A model generated the notes under the pieces. It was not told where the DNA came from. It saw nothing but the letters and a program-made list of their open reading frames with translations, and did no database searches. Positions 7,211 through 15,798 of a DNA stretch of 43,573 nucleotides are shown piece by piece. The position numbers were made by a program, and so were the translations under genes. Each line of letters opens with the position of its first letter. Position 1 is the stretch's first letter. Location of the stretch: contig DATHUJ010000087.1 of NCBI GenBank assembly GCA_035462375.1, forward strand, positions 1 to 43,573, given 5' to 3'. Source of the stretch: DASTQL01 sp035462375. GTDB lineage: Bacteria > Actinomycetota > Actinomycetes > Jiangellales > Jiangellaceae.

Positions 7211-7217
7211 TGTCACT
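7211..7217 (+). promoter_or_regulatory. possible ECF41 -35 element
   Basis: TGTCACT is one base off the TGTCACA -35 motif reported for ECF41 targets. It lies in the 105-base divergent region, 82 bases before the ATG of the NmrA-like gene. No CGTC -10 box is present at the expected spacing, so this is only half a match. Confidence 0.35.
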
Positions 7218-7298
7218 GGAGTAGACCCACGAAGCCCCGCTGATGTGACCGGGAGCAGGGGCTTGCGGAACGGACGGATCGGACGGATCGGAGCTGCC

Positions 7299-8114
7299 AT
7301 GACGTCACCCATCCTGCTCACCGGGGGAACGGGCACGCTGGGGCGCCTCGTCGTCCCGCGCCTGCTGGAGGCCGGCCACGACGTGCGGGTGCTGAGCCGC
7401 AACCGCCACGAGTCCGGGAGGGCCGCCGAGTTCGTCACCGGCGACCTGGCGACCGGCGAGGGCGTCGACGCCGCGATAGCCGGTGTCGAGACGATCGTGC
7501 ACTGCGCGGGTAGCGCCAGGGGCGACGAGGTCAAGGCCCGGCACCTGGTACGGGCGGCGGCGCGGTCAGGTGCCCGGCACCTGGTCTTCATCTCGGTCGT
7601 CGGCGCCGACCGGGTCCCCGTGTCCACGGGCGTCGACCGTGCCATGTTCGGCTACTTCGCGTCCAAGCGCGCCGCGGAGGTCGTCGTGGCCGATTCGGGC
7701 CTGCCGTGGACCACCATGCGTGCCACCCAGTTCCACGACTTGGTGCTCAGGACGGTCCAGGGCATGGCGAGGATGCCGGTGATCCCGGTGCCGTCCGGCT
7801 CCCGGTTCCAGCCGGTTGACGCCGGCGAGGTGGCGACCCGGCTCGTCGAGCTCTCCCTGGGCGAGCCGTCCGGGCTCGTCCCCGACCTCGCCGGGCCACG
7901 CGTGTACGAGATGACCGAGCTCGTACGCAGCTACCTCAGGGCCCGGCACCGGACGCGGCTGCTCGTACCGGTCAGACTCCCCGGCACGGCGGCCCGCGCG
8001 ATCCGCGCCGGCGCCAACCTCGCCCCCGGACGGGCCGCCGGCCGCCGCACCTGGGAGGACTTCCTCGCAGACCGGGTGGGTCAAGGCCGGATGACGATCG
8101 GGGCGACACGATGA
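7299..8114 (+). CDS. NmrA-like SDR family NAD(P)-binding protein
   Basis: A 271-residue atypical short-chain dehydrogenase/epimerase. The Rossmann motif ILLTGGTGTLGRLVVPRLLE is at the N-terminus. VVHC-type strand ends appear as IVHCAGSARGDE, and HLVFISVVGAD follows. The catalytic Y-x3-K is present only as YFASKRAAE. This resembles NmrA-like redox-sensing or epimerase-like proteins of unknown substrate. The ATG at 7299 gives the family start MTSPILLTGG. It diverges from the ECF41 sigma gene, and characterised ECF41 factors control just such neighbours (carboxymuconolactone decarboxylase, oxidoreductase or epimerase). Confidence 0.87.
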   Translation: MTSPILLTGGTGTLGRLVVPRLLEAGHDVRVLSRNRHESGRAAEFVTGDLATGEGVDAAIAGVETIVHCAGSARGDEVKARHLVRAAARSGARHLVFISVVGADRVPVSTGVDRAMFGYFASKRAAEVVVADSGLPWTTMRATQFHDLVLRTVQGMARMPVIPVPSGSRFQPVDAGEVATRLVELSLGEPSGLVPDLAGPRVYEMTELVRSYLRARHRTRLLVPVRLPGTAARAIRAGANLAPGRAAGRRTWEDFLADRVGQGRMTIGATR

Positions 8115-8166
8115 TGTCGAGCGGCGTTGGCAGTCATATCGTCGACGAGGAAGGAGGGTGGTCGCC

Positions 8167-8721
8167 ATGGCGTCCCCCGCGGAGGAGCATCGCGCCGTCG
8201 CCGGAATCTTCACCGAGCGGGTCCGCGGCGTCCCGGCCGAGGCCTGGGACAACGCGTCACCCTGCGAGGGTTGGCGGGCCAGGGATGTGGTTCGGCACCT
8301 CGTCGAGTGGTTCCCGGCGTTCCTGGCCCATGGGGCCGGCGTCACCCTTCCCCGTGGTCCCTCGGTCGACGACGACCCGGTGGCCGCGTGGCTCGTGCAC
8401 AGCGACGGCGTGCAGGCCCTGCTGGACGACCCGGCCACGCCCACCCGGGTGCTCAAGGACCGTCACGCCGGCGACCTGCCGCTCCACCGAGCGGTCGACG
8501 CGTTCTACACCGGCGACGTCTTCCTCCATACGTGGGACCTCGCCCGTGCCACCGGCCAGGACGAGCGCCTGGACCCGGGCCGCTGCACCCGCATGCTCGA
8601 GCAGATGCTGCCGATGGACGACGCGCTGCGGGCCAGCGGCCACTACGGGCCGCGAGTCGAGGTGCCCGACGACGCCGACACCCAGACCCGACTGCTGGCC
8701 TTCATCGGGCGCACGCCCTAG
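8167..8721 (+). CDS. TIGR03086-type maleylpyruvate isomerase-like protein
   Basis: 184 residues of the DinB/MDMPI fold: MASPAEEHRAVAGIFTERVR, then CEGWRARDVVRHLVEW with the first metal-ligand-like His, and a second His in GDVFLHTWDLARATG. The C-terminal SGHYGPRVEVPDDADTQTRLLAFIGRTP is the classic TIGR03086 ending. The start at 8167 is preceded by AAGGAGG at 9 bases. These proteins are thought to be thiol- (mycothiol-) dependent enzymes, and the substrate is unknown. The gene lies 93 bases upstream of lutA in the same direction and may be cotranscribed with it. Confidence 0.83.
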   Translation: MASPAEEHRAVAGIFTERVRGVPAEAWDNASPCEGWRARDVVRHLVEWFPAFLAHGAGVTLPRGPSVDDDPVAAWLVHSDGVQALLDDPATPTRVLKDRHAGDLPLHRAVDAFYTGDVFLHTWDLARATGQDERLDPGRCTRMLEQMLPMDDALRASGHYGPRVEVPDDADTQTRLLAFIGRTP

Positions 8722-8814
8722 TCGCACGGGCGGGTGCACATCACCACGCTCCAGTCGGCATGGGAGGTTGGCAGCAGGCACCCTGGAGACCGACGTCGTG
8801 GCGGAGGGCTGACC

Positions 8815-9567
8815 GTGCGGATCGCGCTGTTCGTCACCTGCCTCGGTGACACACTGTTCCCCGAGGTCGGACGTGCCACGGTGACCGTGCTCGAGCGGCT
8901 CGGCCACGAGGTGGCCTTCCCCCCAGGGCAGACCTGCTGCGGGCAGATGCACGTCAACACCGGCTACCCGCGTGAGGCCGTGCCACTGGTGCGTCGCTTC
9001 ATCGACCAGTTCACCCCGTACGACGTGGTGGTCGCGCCGTCGGGGTCGTGCGTGGGATCGGTGCGCCACCAGCACGCCGCGGTGGCCGAGGGCGCCGGTG
9101 ACCCGGCGCTCGCGGACGCGGCGCGCGACGTGGCGGCGCGTACCTACGAGCTGTCCGAGCTGCTCGTCGACGTCCTCGGTGTGGAGGACGTCGGGGCCTA
9201 CTACCCGCACCGGGTGACCTACCACCCGACCTGCCACTCGCTGCGGATGCTGCGCGTGGGAGACCGGCCACTGCGCCTCCTGCGCCACGTCCGCGGCCTC
9301 GATCTCGCCGAACTCCCGGAGGCGGAGACCTGCTGCGGCTTCGGCGGCACCTTCGCGCTGAAGAACCGGGACGTGTCCACGGCGATGCTCGCGGACAAGA
9401 TGCGCCACGTGCTGGCCACCGGGGCCGAGGTGTGCACGGCCGGGGACTCCTCCTGCCTGATGCACATCGGGGGTGGATTGTCGCGGTTGCAGGCTGGGGT
9501 GCGCGCCGTGCACCTCGCCGAGGTGCTCGCCTCCACCGAGTCCTCGCCGGCGGAAGTGGTCCCGTGA
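8815..9567 (+). CDS. lutA: LutA, lactate utilisation Fe-S oxidoreductase subunit
   Basis: A 250-residue protein with two CCG domains: QTCCGQMHVNTGYP near residue 40 and ETCCGFGGTFALKN near residue 175. Each supplies cysteines for an unusual Fe-S cluster, as in heterodisulfide reductase subunits and LutA/YkgE. In Bacillus subtilis, LutABC oxidises L-lactate to pyruvate. The GTG at 8815 gives the family start (M)RIALFVTCLGDTLFPEVGR. The gene overlaps lutB by four bases (GTGA). Confidence 0.93.
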   Translation: MRIALFVTCLGDTLFPEVGRATVTVLERLGHEVAFPPGQTCCGQMHVNTGYPREAVPLVRRFIDQFTPYDVVVAPSGSCVGSVRHQHAAVAEGAGDPALADAARDVAARTYELSELLVDVLGVEDVGAYYPHRVTYHPTCHSLRMLRVGDRPLRLLRHVRGLDLAELPEAETCCGFGGTFALKNRDVSTAMLADKMRHVLATGAEVCTAGDSSCLMHIGGGLSRLQAGVRAVHLAEVLASTESSPAEVVP

Positions 9568-11060
9568 CTTTCCTGGGCATGCCCGTGCACGCACCACGCG
9601 GCGAGGGTCACCTGCGCGGGGGTCGCGGATTCCCGGCCGCCGCGCGTGCCGCGCTCGCCGACACCCAGCTCCGCGCCAACCTGGGCCGGGCCACCGCCAC
9701 GATCAGGGAGAAGCGACGCGCAGTCGTCGAGGAGGTCCCGGACTGGGAGGAGCTGCGCGATGCCGGCGCGGGCATCAAGGCCGATGCCATGGCGCACCTA
9801 CCCGAGCTGCTCGAGCAGCTGGAAGCGGCCGTCACCGCCCGCGGAGGGATCGTCCACTGGGCGCGTGACGCGGCGGAGGCCAACCGCATCGTGCTCGAGC
9901 TCGCGCTCGCCACCGGGGCGGGCGAGGTGCTCAAGGTGAAGTCCATGGCCACGCAGGAGATCGGACTCAACGAGGCCCTCGCCGCCGGGGGGGTCACCGC
10001 GGTGGAGACGGACCTCGCCGAGCTGATCGTGCAGCTGGGGCACGACGCCCCCTCGCACATCCTGGTCCCGGCCATCCACCGCAACCGGGCCGAGATCCGC
10101 GAGATCTTCCTGCGCGAGATGCCCGGGATCGACCCGGCGCTGAGCGACGACCCCCGCGCGCTCGCGATGGCGGCACGGCGCTACCTCCGACACAAGTTCC
10201 TCGCCGCGCGGGTCGCCGTGTCGGGAGCCAACTTCGCCGTCGCCGACACCGGCACGCTGGTGGTGGTCGAGTCCGAGGGCAACGGCCGGATGTGCCTGAC
10301 CCTTCCCGAGACGCTGATCACCGTGATGGGGATCGAGAAGGTCGTCCCCACCTGGCGCGACCTCGAGGTGTTCCTCCAGCTGCTGCCGCGCTCCTCGACG
10401 GGGGAGCGGATGAACCCGTACACGTCGATGTGGACCGGCGTGACTCCCGGTGACGGACCCCAGAAGTTCCACCTGGTGCTGCTGGACAACGCCCGGACGG
10501 CCGCGCTGGCCGACGAGGTCGGGCGTGACGCACTGCACTGCATCCGCTGCTCGGCCTGCCTGAACGTCTGCCCGGTCTACGAGCGCACCGGCGGACACGC
10601 CTACGGCTCCGTCTACCCCGGCCCCATCGGCGCCGTCCTCACGCCGCTGCTCACCGGCATGGGGGACCACTCCGACCCCAACGCCTCCCTGCCGTACGCC
10701 TCCAGCCTCTGCGGGGCGTGCTTCGACGCGTGCCCAGTGAAGATCGACATCCCCTCGATCCTCGTCCACCTGCGGGCCCTGGCCGTCGACGCCGACCGCA
10801 CCGCCCGCCGGGTACCGGGTGCGGAGGCGGTGGCCATGGCCGCGGCCGGCTGGGTCATGGCGGACGAACGGCGTTTCGCCGCCGCGCAGGCCGGCGGTCG
10901 AGCCGGCCGCGTGCTCGGCCGGCGCACGGGCCGGATCAGCACCCTCCCACCTCCACTGTCCGCGTGGACGGCGAGCCGCGACCTGCCCCGGCCCCCGGCG
11001 GAGACCTTCCGCGCCTGGTGGCGACGGACCCGGGAACCTCGTACGGAGGCGTCGACGTGA
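9564..11060 (+). CDS. lutB: LutB, lactate utilisation iron-sulfur protein
   Basis: 498 residues. The LUD domain (about 60-310) includes VKSMATQEIGLNEAL and VSGANFAVADTGTLVVVESE. It is followed by two [4Fe-4S] ferredoxin-type motifs, CIRCSACLNVCPVY and CGACFDACPVKIDIP, then a C-terminal extension with a positively charged tail. The length and order match LutB/YkgF, the electron-transferring subunit of the L-lactate oxidation complex. GTG at 9564 overlaps the lutA stop, and the stop overlaps the lutC start, so translation is coupled through the operon. Confidence 0.93.
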   Translation: MTFLGMPVHAPRGEGHLRGGRGFPAAARAALADTQLRANLGRATATIREKRRAVVEEVPDWEELRDAGAGIKADAMAHLPELLEQLEAAVTARGGIVHWARDAAEANRIVLELALATGAGEVLKVKSMATQEIGLNEALAAGGVTAVETDLAELIVQLGHDAPSHILVPAIHRNRAEIREIFLREMPGIDPALSDDPRALAMAARRYLRHKFLAARVAVSGANFAVADTGTLVVVESEGNGRMCLTLPETLITVMGIEKVVPTWRDLEVFLQLLPRSSTGERMNPYTSMWTGVTPGDGPQKFHLVLLDNARTAALADEVGRDALHCIRCSACLNVCPVYERTGGHAYGSVYPGPIGAVLTPLLTGMGDHSDPNASLPYASSLCGACFDACPVKIDIPSILVHLRALAVDADRTARRVPGAEAVAMAAAGWVMADERRFAAAQAGGRAGRVLGRRTGRISTLPPPLSAWTASRDLPRPPAETFRAWWRRTREPRTEAST

Positions 11061-11680
11061 CCGCTCGCGACGAGGTCCTGGGGCGGGTGCGGGCGGCGCT
11101 CGCCCACCAGACCCCGGCACCCCCGGTCCCCCGGGCCTACCGGACCACCGGCGAGCTGCCGCCCGGGCACGAGGCCCTCGTCGACCGGCTGCGCGACTAC
11201 CGGGCCCTGGTCCGGCGCGGTCACCGCGGGGACACCGTCCCCGGCCTGCTCGCCGCCGCCGTGGCCGAGCGGGGTGCGCGGCGCCTCGTCGTCCCACCGG
11301 GCCTGACATCGGACTGGGTGGCCGTCCTCGGCGACTCCGTCGTCGTCGACGACGGCACCCTCACGCCGGACCAGCTCGACGGCGTGGACGGCGTCGTCAC
11401 CGGCTGCGCCGTGGCGATCGCCGAGACCGGGACCCTGGTCCTCGACGCCTCCGCCGGGCAGGGACGGCGCGTCCTCACCCTCGTGCCGGACTACCACCTC
11501 TGCGTGGTCCTCCCGGATGACGTGGTCGCCACCGTGCCCGAGGCCGTGGCCCGGCTGGACCCCCGACGGCCCCTGACCTGGATCAGCGGGCCCAGCGCCA
11601 CCAGCGACATCGAGCTCGACCGCGTCGAGGGCGTGCACGGTCCGCGCACCCTGGAGGTCGTGCTCGCCGCCCCCGGCTGA
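11057..11680 (+). CDS. lutC: LutC, LUD-domain lactate utilisation protein
   Basis: 207 residues with a single LUD domain: VPPGLTSDWVAVLGD, a ligand-binding loop, then TGCAVAIAETGTLVLDASAG, YHLCVVLPDDVVATVPEAV and WISGPSATSDIELDRVEGVHGPRTLEV. The last segment is the most conserved part of LutC/YkgG. GTG at 11057 overlaps the lutB stop. Together with LutA and LutB it makes a complete three-subunit L-lactate to pyruvate system. No LldR-type regulator is adjacent. Confidence 0.93.
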   Translation: MTARDEVLGRVRAALAHQTPAPPVPRAYRTTGELPPGHEALVDRLRDYRALVRRGHRGDTVPGLLAAAVAERGARRLVVPPGLTSDWVAVLGDSVVVDDGTLTPDQLDGVDGVVTGCAVAIAETGTLVLDASAGQGRRVLTLVPDYHLCVVLPDDVVATVPEAVARLDPRRPLTWISGPSATSDIELDRVEGVHGPRTLEVVLAAPG

Positions 11681-11682
11681 GA

Positions 11683-12165
11683 TCAGGCCGGACCGGTTGA
11701 GGTCGACGTAGCGGCGGCGCGCAGCCGGGTCAGGCCCTTCTCGAAGTCCCGACCGACCAGCTTCTCCATGTCGAAGAGGAACCCGAAGACCCGCATCAGC
11801 AGCGGGCGCGGCCCGGTCATCGACCAGAGCGCACGCGTACGGTCGCCCTCCGGCGTGAACGTGAACGTCGTGGTGTTGCTCGACCGGAAGGGCTTGACGA
11901 AGTCCAGGGCGATGGCCACGTGACTCGGCGCGGCCGCCTCGACGATCTCCATCCGTCCCCGACCCGCCTTGCGGTTCCCGGACCACTCGTAGACGGCGCC
12001 GATCCCGGAGTCCGCCCCCGAGTACGAGCGCGACATGGCGGGGTCGACGTCCTCCCAAGGGGACCAGCGTCGCCATTCGTGGAAGTCCGCCACCAGGTCG
12101 AAGACCCGCTGCGGCGGCGCCGGGATCACTGCAGAACGCTCCACCGTGTAGGTCGCGTCAGGCAT
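11683..12165 (-). CDS. SRPBCC (START-like) family protein
   Basis: 160 residues with the polyketide-cyclase/START-like fold: TVERSAVIPAPPQRVFDLVA, the FHEWRRWSPWEDVDPAM signature and a final amphipathic helix, MEKLVGRDFEKGLTRLRAAA. The family binds hydrophobic ligands in a helix-grip cavity. Neither a ligand nor a reaction can be inferred here. The ATG at 12165 begins the conserved domain. It ends 2 bases from the lutC stop, convergently. Confidence 0.85.
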   Translation of the reverse strand: MPDATYTVERSAVIPAPPQRVFDLVADFHEWRRWSPWEDVDPAMSRSYSGADSGIGAVYEWSGNRKAGRGRMEIVEAAAPSHVAIALDFVKPFRSSNTTTFTFTPEGDRTRALWSMTGPRPLLMRVFGFLFDMEKLVGRDFEKGLTRLRAAATSTSTGPA

Positions 12166-12175
12166 GGACCGAAGG

Positions 12176-12712
12176 CTACGCCGACCCGGTCGCCGGAGCG
12201 GGAGCAGGCAGGGCCGACCCGTCACCGACCTGGCCGGGCGTCACGACCGCGAACTGGCCGTCGGACTGCAGGATGACGGCCTCGGCCTGGGCCAGGGAGC
12301 CCAGCCCGTGCTCGCGCGCGGCGCCGGCCAGGTCGGTCTCGGTGAGTCGGTGGCGGCGGAGGGCGCCGTGGACCACCTCGCCCCGGTGGTAGAGCAGCGT
12401 CGCGGGGACGTCGACCAGGCGACCGAACCGGGGGGAGTGCGCCCGCCCGAAGGCGAACGCCCACTGCAGCCCGACCAGCAGGGCGAAGGTGAAGACCACC
12501 TCGACCAGTCCGACCTCCTTCGCGGTGAGCACCCGGCCGAAGGCGGACCCGAGCGTCACAGTGAGCACGAAGTCGAACGGGGTCATCTTCGCCAGGTTCC
12601 GCGGACCGGTGGTGCGCAGCAGGAGCACGAGCCAGACGTAGCCCAGCGTCGCGATCAGGAGGATCCGCCCCACCTCCGGCCAGCCGCCGAAGAGGAAGGT
12701 GGGCTCGTCCAT
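12176..12712 (-). CDS. DUF421 (YetF-like) membrane protein
   Basis: 178 residues. Three N-terminal membrane helices (about residues 12-32, 45-62 and 67-86) are followed by a soluble DUF421 domain with the family sequence LVDVPATLLYHRGEVVHGALRRHRLTETDL and the AVILQSDGQFAVV strand. The RTTGPRNLAKMTPFDFVLTV segment is diagnostic. In Bacillus the YetF-like relatives are spore or stress membrane proteins of uncertain role. A GGGTAG-type promoter match lies 43 bases upstream. It is separated from the SRPBCC gene by 10 bases and may be cotranscribed with it. Confidence 0.87.
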   Translation of the reverse strand: MDEPTFLFGGWPEVGRILLIATLGYVWLVLLLRTTGPRNLAKMTPFDFVLTVTLGSAFGRVLTAKEVGLVEVVFTFALLVGLQWAFAFGRAHSPRFGRLVDVPATLLYHRGEVVHGALRRHRLTETDLAGAAREHGLGSLAQAEAVILQSDGQFAVVTPGQVGDGSALPAPAPATGSA

Positions 12713-12754
12713 GGTGGCCTCCGGGGCGGGCGTGGGGGCATGGTCGATCGCTAC

Positions 12755-12780
12755 CTACCCCCGAGCCGCCGAGGGCACCC
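12755..12780 (-). promoter_or_regulatory. possible sigma-B-type promoter for DUF421 gene
   Basis: Read leftward, GGGT (12780-12777), a 16-base spacer and GGGTAG (12760-12755) match the GNNT-N14-16-GGGTA form known for Streptomyces sigma-B. The -10-like box lies 43 bases upstream of the ATG at 12712. In GC-rich DNA such matches arise easily, so the support is moderate at best. Confidence 0.35.
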
Positions 12781-12843
12781 GTCCTTGACGCCGGCGGACC
12801 TGGGGCGGATGGTGCAGAAGGGATCAACGGTCGGGGGGACCAC

Positions 12844-14931
12844 ATGACGCAGCCGTTCGACGAGGTCCGGAGTTCGCAGGAGCAGCAGATCGCCTCGGCG
12901 GCGCGCCGGTTCGAGGAGACCCGGGACGAGCGCGAGGCCGTCCTCGCCACCCGGGCGGAGTCCGGCGTCGAGGTGCACGACTCCATGGACCAGCTCCAGG
13001 CCCGCGCCGAGAGGCTGGTCGAGATGGGCGAGACGCCGCTCGAGGCGGTCGTCAGCATCGCCCTCTCCGACATCCCCGACCGCAAGGCTGCGCTGGAGCG
13101 GATCATCGGGGAGACCAACGACCTCCAGTCGTGGAGCTTCCTCCCCCGCGGCGCCAGGGCCGCGGCCAGCGTGGCGCGCATCTCGACGCTGGACCGGGGC
13201 AGGGTGCTTCCCCTCGGCACGGGGTTCCTGGTCTCCAGCCGCCTGCTCATGACCAACAACCACGTCCTCCGCGACGTCGAGTCCGCAGCGAACGCGGTCG
13301 TGGAGTTCGCCGCCGAGGTGGACATCGAGAACGCCCCGCTGGTCCCGGTCCGCTACCGGCTGGACCCGCAGACGTTCTTCGTCACCGACCCCCACCTCGA
13401 CGTCACCGTGGTGCTCGTCCAGCCGGACGCCGAGGGCCGCACGCCCGGCGAGCGGTTCGGCTGGAACCAGCTGATCCGACAGCAGGGCAAGATCGTCACA
13501 GGGGAGCCCGTGAACATCGTCGGCCACCCGATGGGGCGGCTGAAGGAGATCTCGATCCGCAACAACACCCTCGACCTACAGCTCGAGGACTTCCTGCACT
13601 ACGCCACCGACACCGAACCGGGCAACTCCGGGTCGCCGGTCTTCAACGACCAGTGGGAGGTCGTCGCCCTGCACCACTCCGGGGTGCCCAAGACCGACGA
13701 GCAGGGCAACTACCTGCGCAAGGACGGCCAGGTCTGGCGGCACGGCGACGGTGACGACGCGATCTGCTGGATCGGCAACGAGGGCGCCCGAGTGAGCAGG
13801 ATCCTCACCTTCCTCGCCGGTCTGGACCTCGACGCCGACCGCGGCCGGATCCTCGACGAGCTCGGCCCCACCGCCGAGGTGACCGCATCCTCTACCGCGA
13901 CGCCGGTCGCAGCGGCTGCCCCGGTGCCGGCGCAGCGCACCACGGAGGCCCGCCCCACCCCCGTACGGAAGGGCGTCGCCGGGTCCGGCGGCGAGCCGCA
14001 CCTGGTCTTTCTGCACGGGCGCAGCCAGCAGCGCCGCGACCCCGACCGGCTGCGGCACGCGTGGACGGCCGGCCTCAACGCGGGCCTGACCCGCGCGGGG
14101 TTGCCGGCCGTGGACCCCCGGACGGTCTGGTTCCCCTACTACGGCGACCGGCTGGTCGAGGTCCTCGGGACCCGGGAGTCCCTGGCCGCCGGCCTGGAGG
14201 CGACGGCGTTCGACACCGCCGAGGCGGTGGCCCCGCCACCCGACGACCCGGCCCGCGCGCTCTACGAGGAGCTGCTCGCCGACGCCGCCGGGCGGGCGGG
14301 GATGCCGCCGGAGCTGGCAGCCGAGGAAGGGCCGACCGCCACGGAGGGGATCTCCGACCTCGGCGCGGGGCTGGTCGGGAGGCTGCAGCGGCAGCTCGGC
14401 TGGCTCGCGGCGCGCAGCGGCCTCGACGACCTGACGATCGCGCTGCTCTTCCGCGACGTCGCGGCCTACCTCGGACGCCGACCGGTCCGACAGAGTGTCC
14501 TCGCCGCCGTGGCGGAGTCCGTACCCGACAGCGGCCCGATCGCGCTGGTCAGCCACAGTCTCGGCACGGTCGTGGCGATGGATCTCATCGCCTCGCTGGA
14601 CCGCCTGGACGTCACGCTGCTGGTGACCGCGGGCAGCCCCCTGGGCATGGACGCCGTCCACGGCAAGCTGCTCGACGGGCAGCTGGGCCGCCCGGCCCGC
14701 GTCCGTCGCTGGGTCAACGCCTGGTGCGCGGCCGACCCGGTCGCCATCGGCTGCCCGCTGCGCCCGGTCTGGGGCGACGGGGTGACCGACCTGGTCACCG
14801 ACAACGCCAAGGCCCGCGCTCACGACATCGCCGAGTACCTCGGCGACGCGCGCGTCGCCGCCCAGGTCGGGCGCGCCCGCGCCGTGGCCGCTGTTCGACC
14901 TGATCGCTCCGGGCGGTCACTTCCCGCGTGA
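12844..14931 (+). CDS. trypsin-like serine protease fused to alpha/beta hydrolase (lipase-like)
   Basis: 695 residues in two enzyme modules. A helical N-terminus (1-110) ends in ERIIGETNDLQSWSFLPRGA. A V8/trypsin-like protease follows (about 115-330) with catalytic His140 (TNNHV), Asp186 (HLDVTVV) and Ser262 (GNSGSPV). After a Pro/Ala/Thr linker (about 345-375) comes an alpha/beta hydrolase (about 380-680): oxyanion-type HLVFLHGRSQQ, FPYYGDRLVEVL, nucleophile Ser572 in SHSLGT, with Asp631 (AADPVA) and His660 (AHDIAEYL) as likely partners. No signal peptide or membrane segment is seen, so it is probably cytoplasmic. Both active sites look intact. It stands alone on its strand. Such modules occur in bacterial conflict proteins, but the role here is unknown. 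Confidence 0.88.
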   Translation: MTQPFDEVRSSQEQQIASAARRFEETRDEREAVLATRAESGVEVHDSMDQLQARAERLVEMGETPLEAVVSIALSDIPDRKAALERIIGETNDLQSWSFLPRGARAAASVARISTLDRGRVLPLGTGFLVSSRLLMTNNHVLRDVESAANAVVEFAAEVDIENAPLVPVRYRLDPQTFFVTDPHLDVTVVLVQPDAEGRTPGERFGWNQLIRQQGKIVTGEPVNIVGHPMGRLKEISIRNNTLDLQLEDFLHYATDTEPGNSGSPVFNDQWEVVALHHSGVPKTDEQGNYLRKDGQVWRHGDGDDAICWIGNEGARVSRILTFLAGLDLDADRGRILDELGPTAEVTASSTATPVAAAAPVPAQRTTEARPTPVRKGVAGSGGEPHLVFLHGRSQQRRDPDRLRHAWTAGLNAGLTRAGLPAVDPRTVWFPYYGDRLVEVLGTRESLAAGLEATAFDTAEAVAPPPDDPARALYEELLADAAGRAGMPPELAAEEGPTATEGISDLGAGLVGRLQRQLGWLAARSGLDDLTIALLFRDVAAYLGRRPVRQSVLAAVAESVPDSGPIALVSHSLGTVVAMDLIASLDRLDVTLLVTAGSPLGMDAVHGKLLDGQLGRPARVRRWVNAWCAADPVAIGCPLRPVWGDGVTDLVTDNAKARAHDIAEYLGDARVAAQVGRARAVAAVRPDRSGRSLPA

Positions 14932-15798
14932 GATCGCCGCGCGTCGGCGCGAGACCCGGGCAAGGACCGTGGCACCTGCGCCCAGACCGACGAGGACGAC
15001 CAGGGCGAGCGCGACGGCGCCGGGGGCCAGGCCGGACACCGCTCGCGCCAGCGTCCCCTGAACCTGAAGTGCCGCATCGACGACGGGGTCCTCCGCCGAT
15101 CCGCCGGCGAAGACGCGGAGCTCGTACCAGCCGTAGTACGCCACGTAGAGACCCGCCACCACGAGCAGCCCGCCGCTGACCCGCGACACGTACGGCAGGA
15201 GCAGCCGGACCCGCGTCACCAGCCCGGCCTGTGCCAGCGCGACGGACACGGCCAGCGTCCCCACGACCAGTCCCATGCCGAGCGCGTACGCGACGAAGGC
15301 GGCCAGCCCGGCACCTGCTCCGCCGGCGGTGACCGCGCTCGTGGTGACCGCAAGGAAGGGTGCGACGGTGCAGGACAGGCTCGCCACCGCGTAGGCGACC
15401 CCGTAGCCCACCATCGACCAGGCCGAGCGTGAGGGTGCCGCCCGTAACCGCGGGGTGCCGAGGAGCAGCTCCCGGCCGCTGAGCAGCCAGGCGCCGAGCA
15501 GGACCAGGGCGATCCCGATGACGACCGTCGCCCAGGGCAGGAAGCGCTCAACCGACAGGGCGAGCGGGACCACGGCCAGCCCGAAGCCGCCGAAGACCAC
15601 GACGAAGCCGGCCGTCATCGCCGCGGTCATGGTCGCGGCCCGGCCCACGGCCGCCGCCCGACCGCTCTCGCCGCCCTGGCCACCCGCTCGGGCGACGACC
15701 AGAGTCAGGTAGGCCGGCAGCAGGGCGAAGCCGCACGGGTTCAGTGCGGCGACCATCCCCGCGGCGAGGGCCAGGGACAGCGTGGGACCGTCGAGCAT
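14917..15798 (-). CDS. ccdA: CcdA/DsbD-like cytochrome c biogenesis transmembrane protein
   Basis: 293 residues. The start MLDGPTLSLALAAGMVAALN runs into NPCGFALLPAYLTLV, where the NPCGF-x-LLPAYL motif carries the first redox Cys. The second redox Cys is in ASLSCTVAPFLAV. Six or more membrane helices are followed by an atypical C-terminal extension that ends in another helix (VALALVVLVGLGAGATVLA). CcdA passes electrons from cytoplasmic thioredoxin across the membrane to extracytoplasmic thiol proteins. Its ATG overlaps the stop of the TlpA-like gene, a likely electron acceptor. It overlaps the protease-lipase gene tail-to-tail by 15 bases. Confidence 0.9.
   Translation of the reverse strand: MLDGPTLSLALAAGMVAALNPCGFALLPAYLTLVVARAGGQGGESGRAAAVGRAATMTAAMTAGFVVVFGGFGLAVVPLALSVERFLPWATVVIGIALVLLGAWLLSGRELLLGTPRLRAAPSRSAWSMVGYGVAYAVASLSCTVAPFLAVTTSAVTAGGAGAGLAAFVAYALGMGLVVGTLAVSVALAQAGLVTRVRLLLPYVSRVSGGLLVVAGLYVAYYGWYELRVFAGGSAEDPVVDAALQVQGTLARAVSGLAPGAVALALVVLVGLGAGATVLARVSRRRAAISRGK

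Noticed and set aside
7270..7291. Short tandem repeat CGGACGGAT (two copies) before the NmrA-like gene
   Set aside because: Two 9-base units are within chance for this composition, and no regulatory meaning can be supported.
6252..7298. Apparent 349-residue N-terminal extension of the NmrA-like protein
   Set aside because: It is antisense to the ECF41 sigma gene. The family start MTSPILLTGG fits the ATG at 7299.
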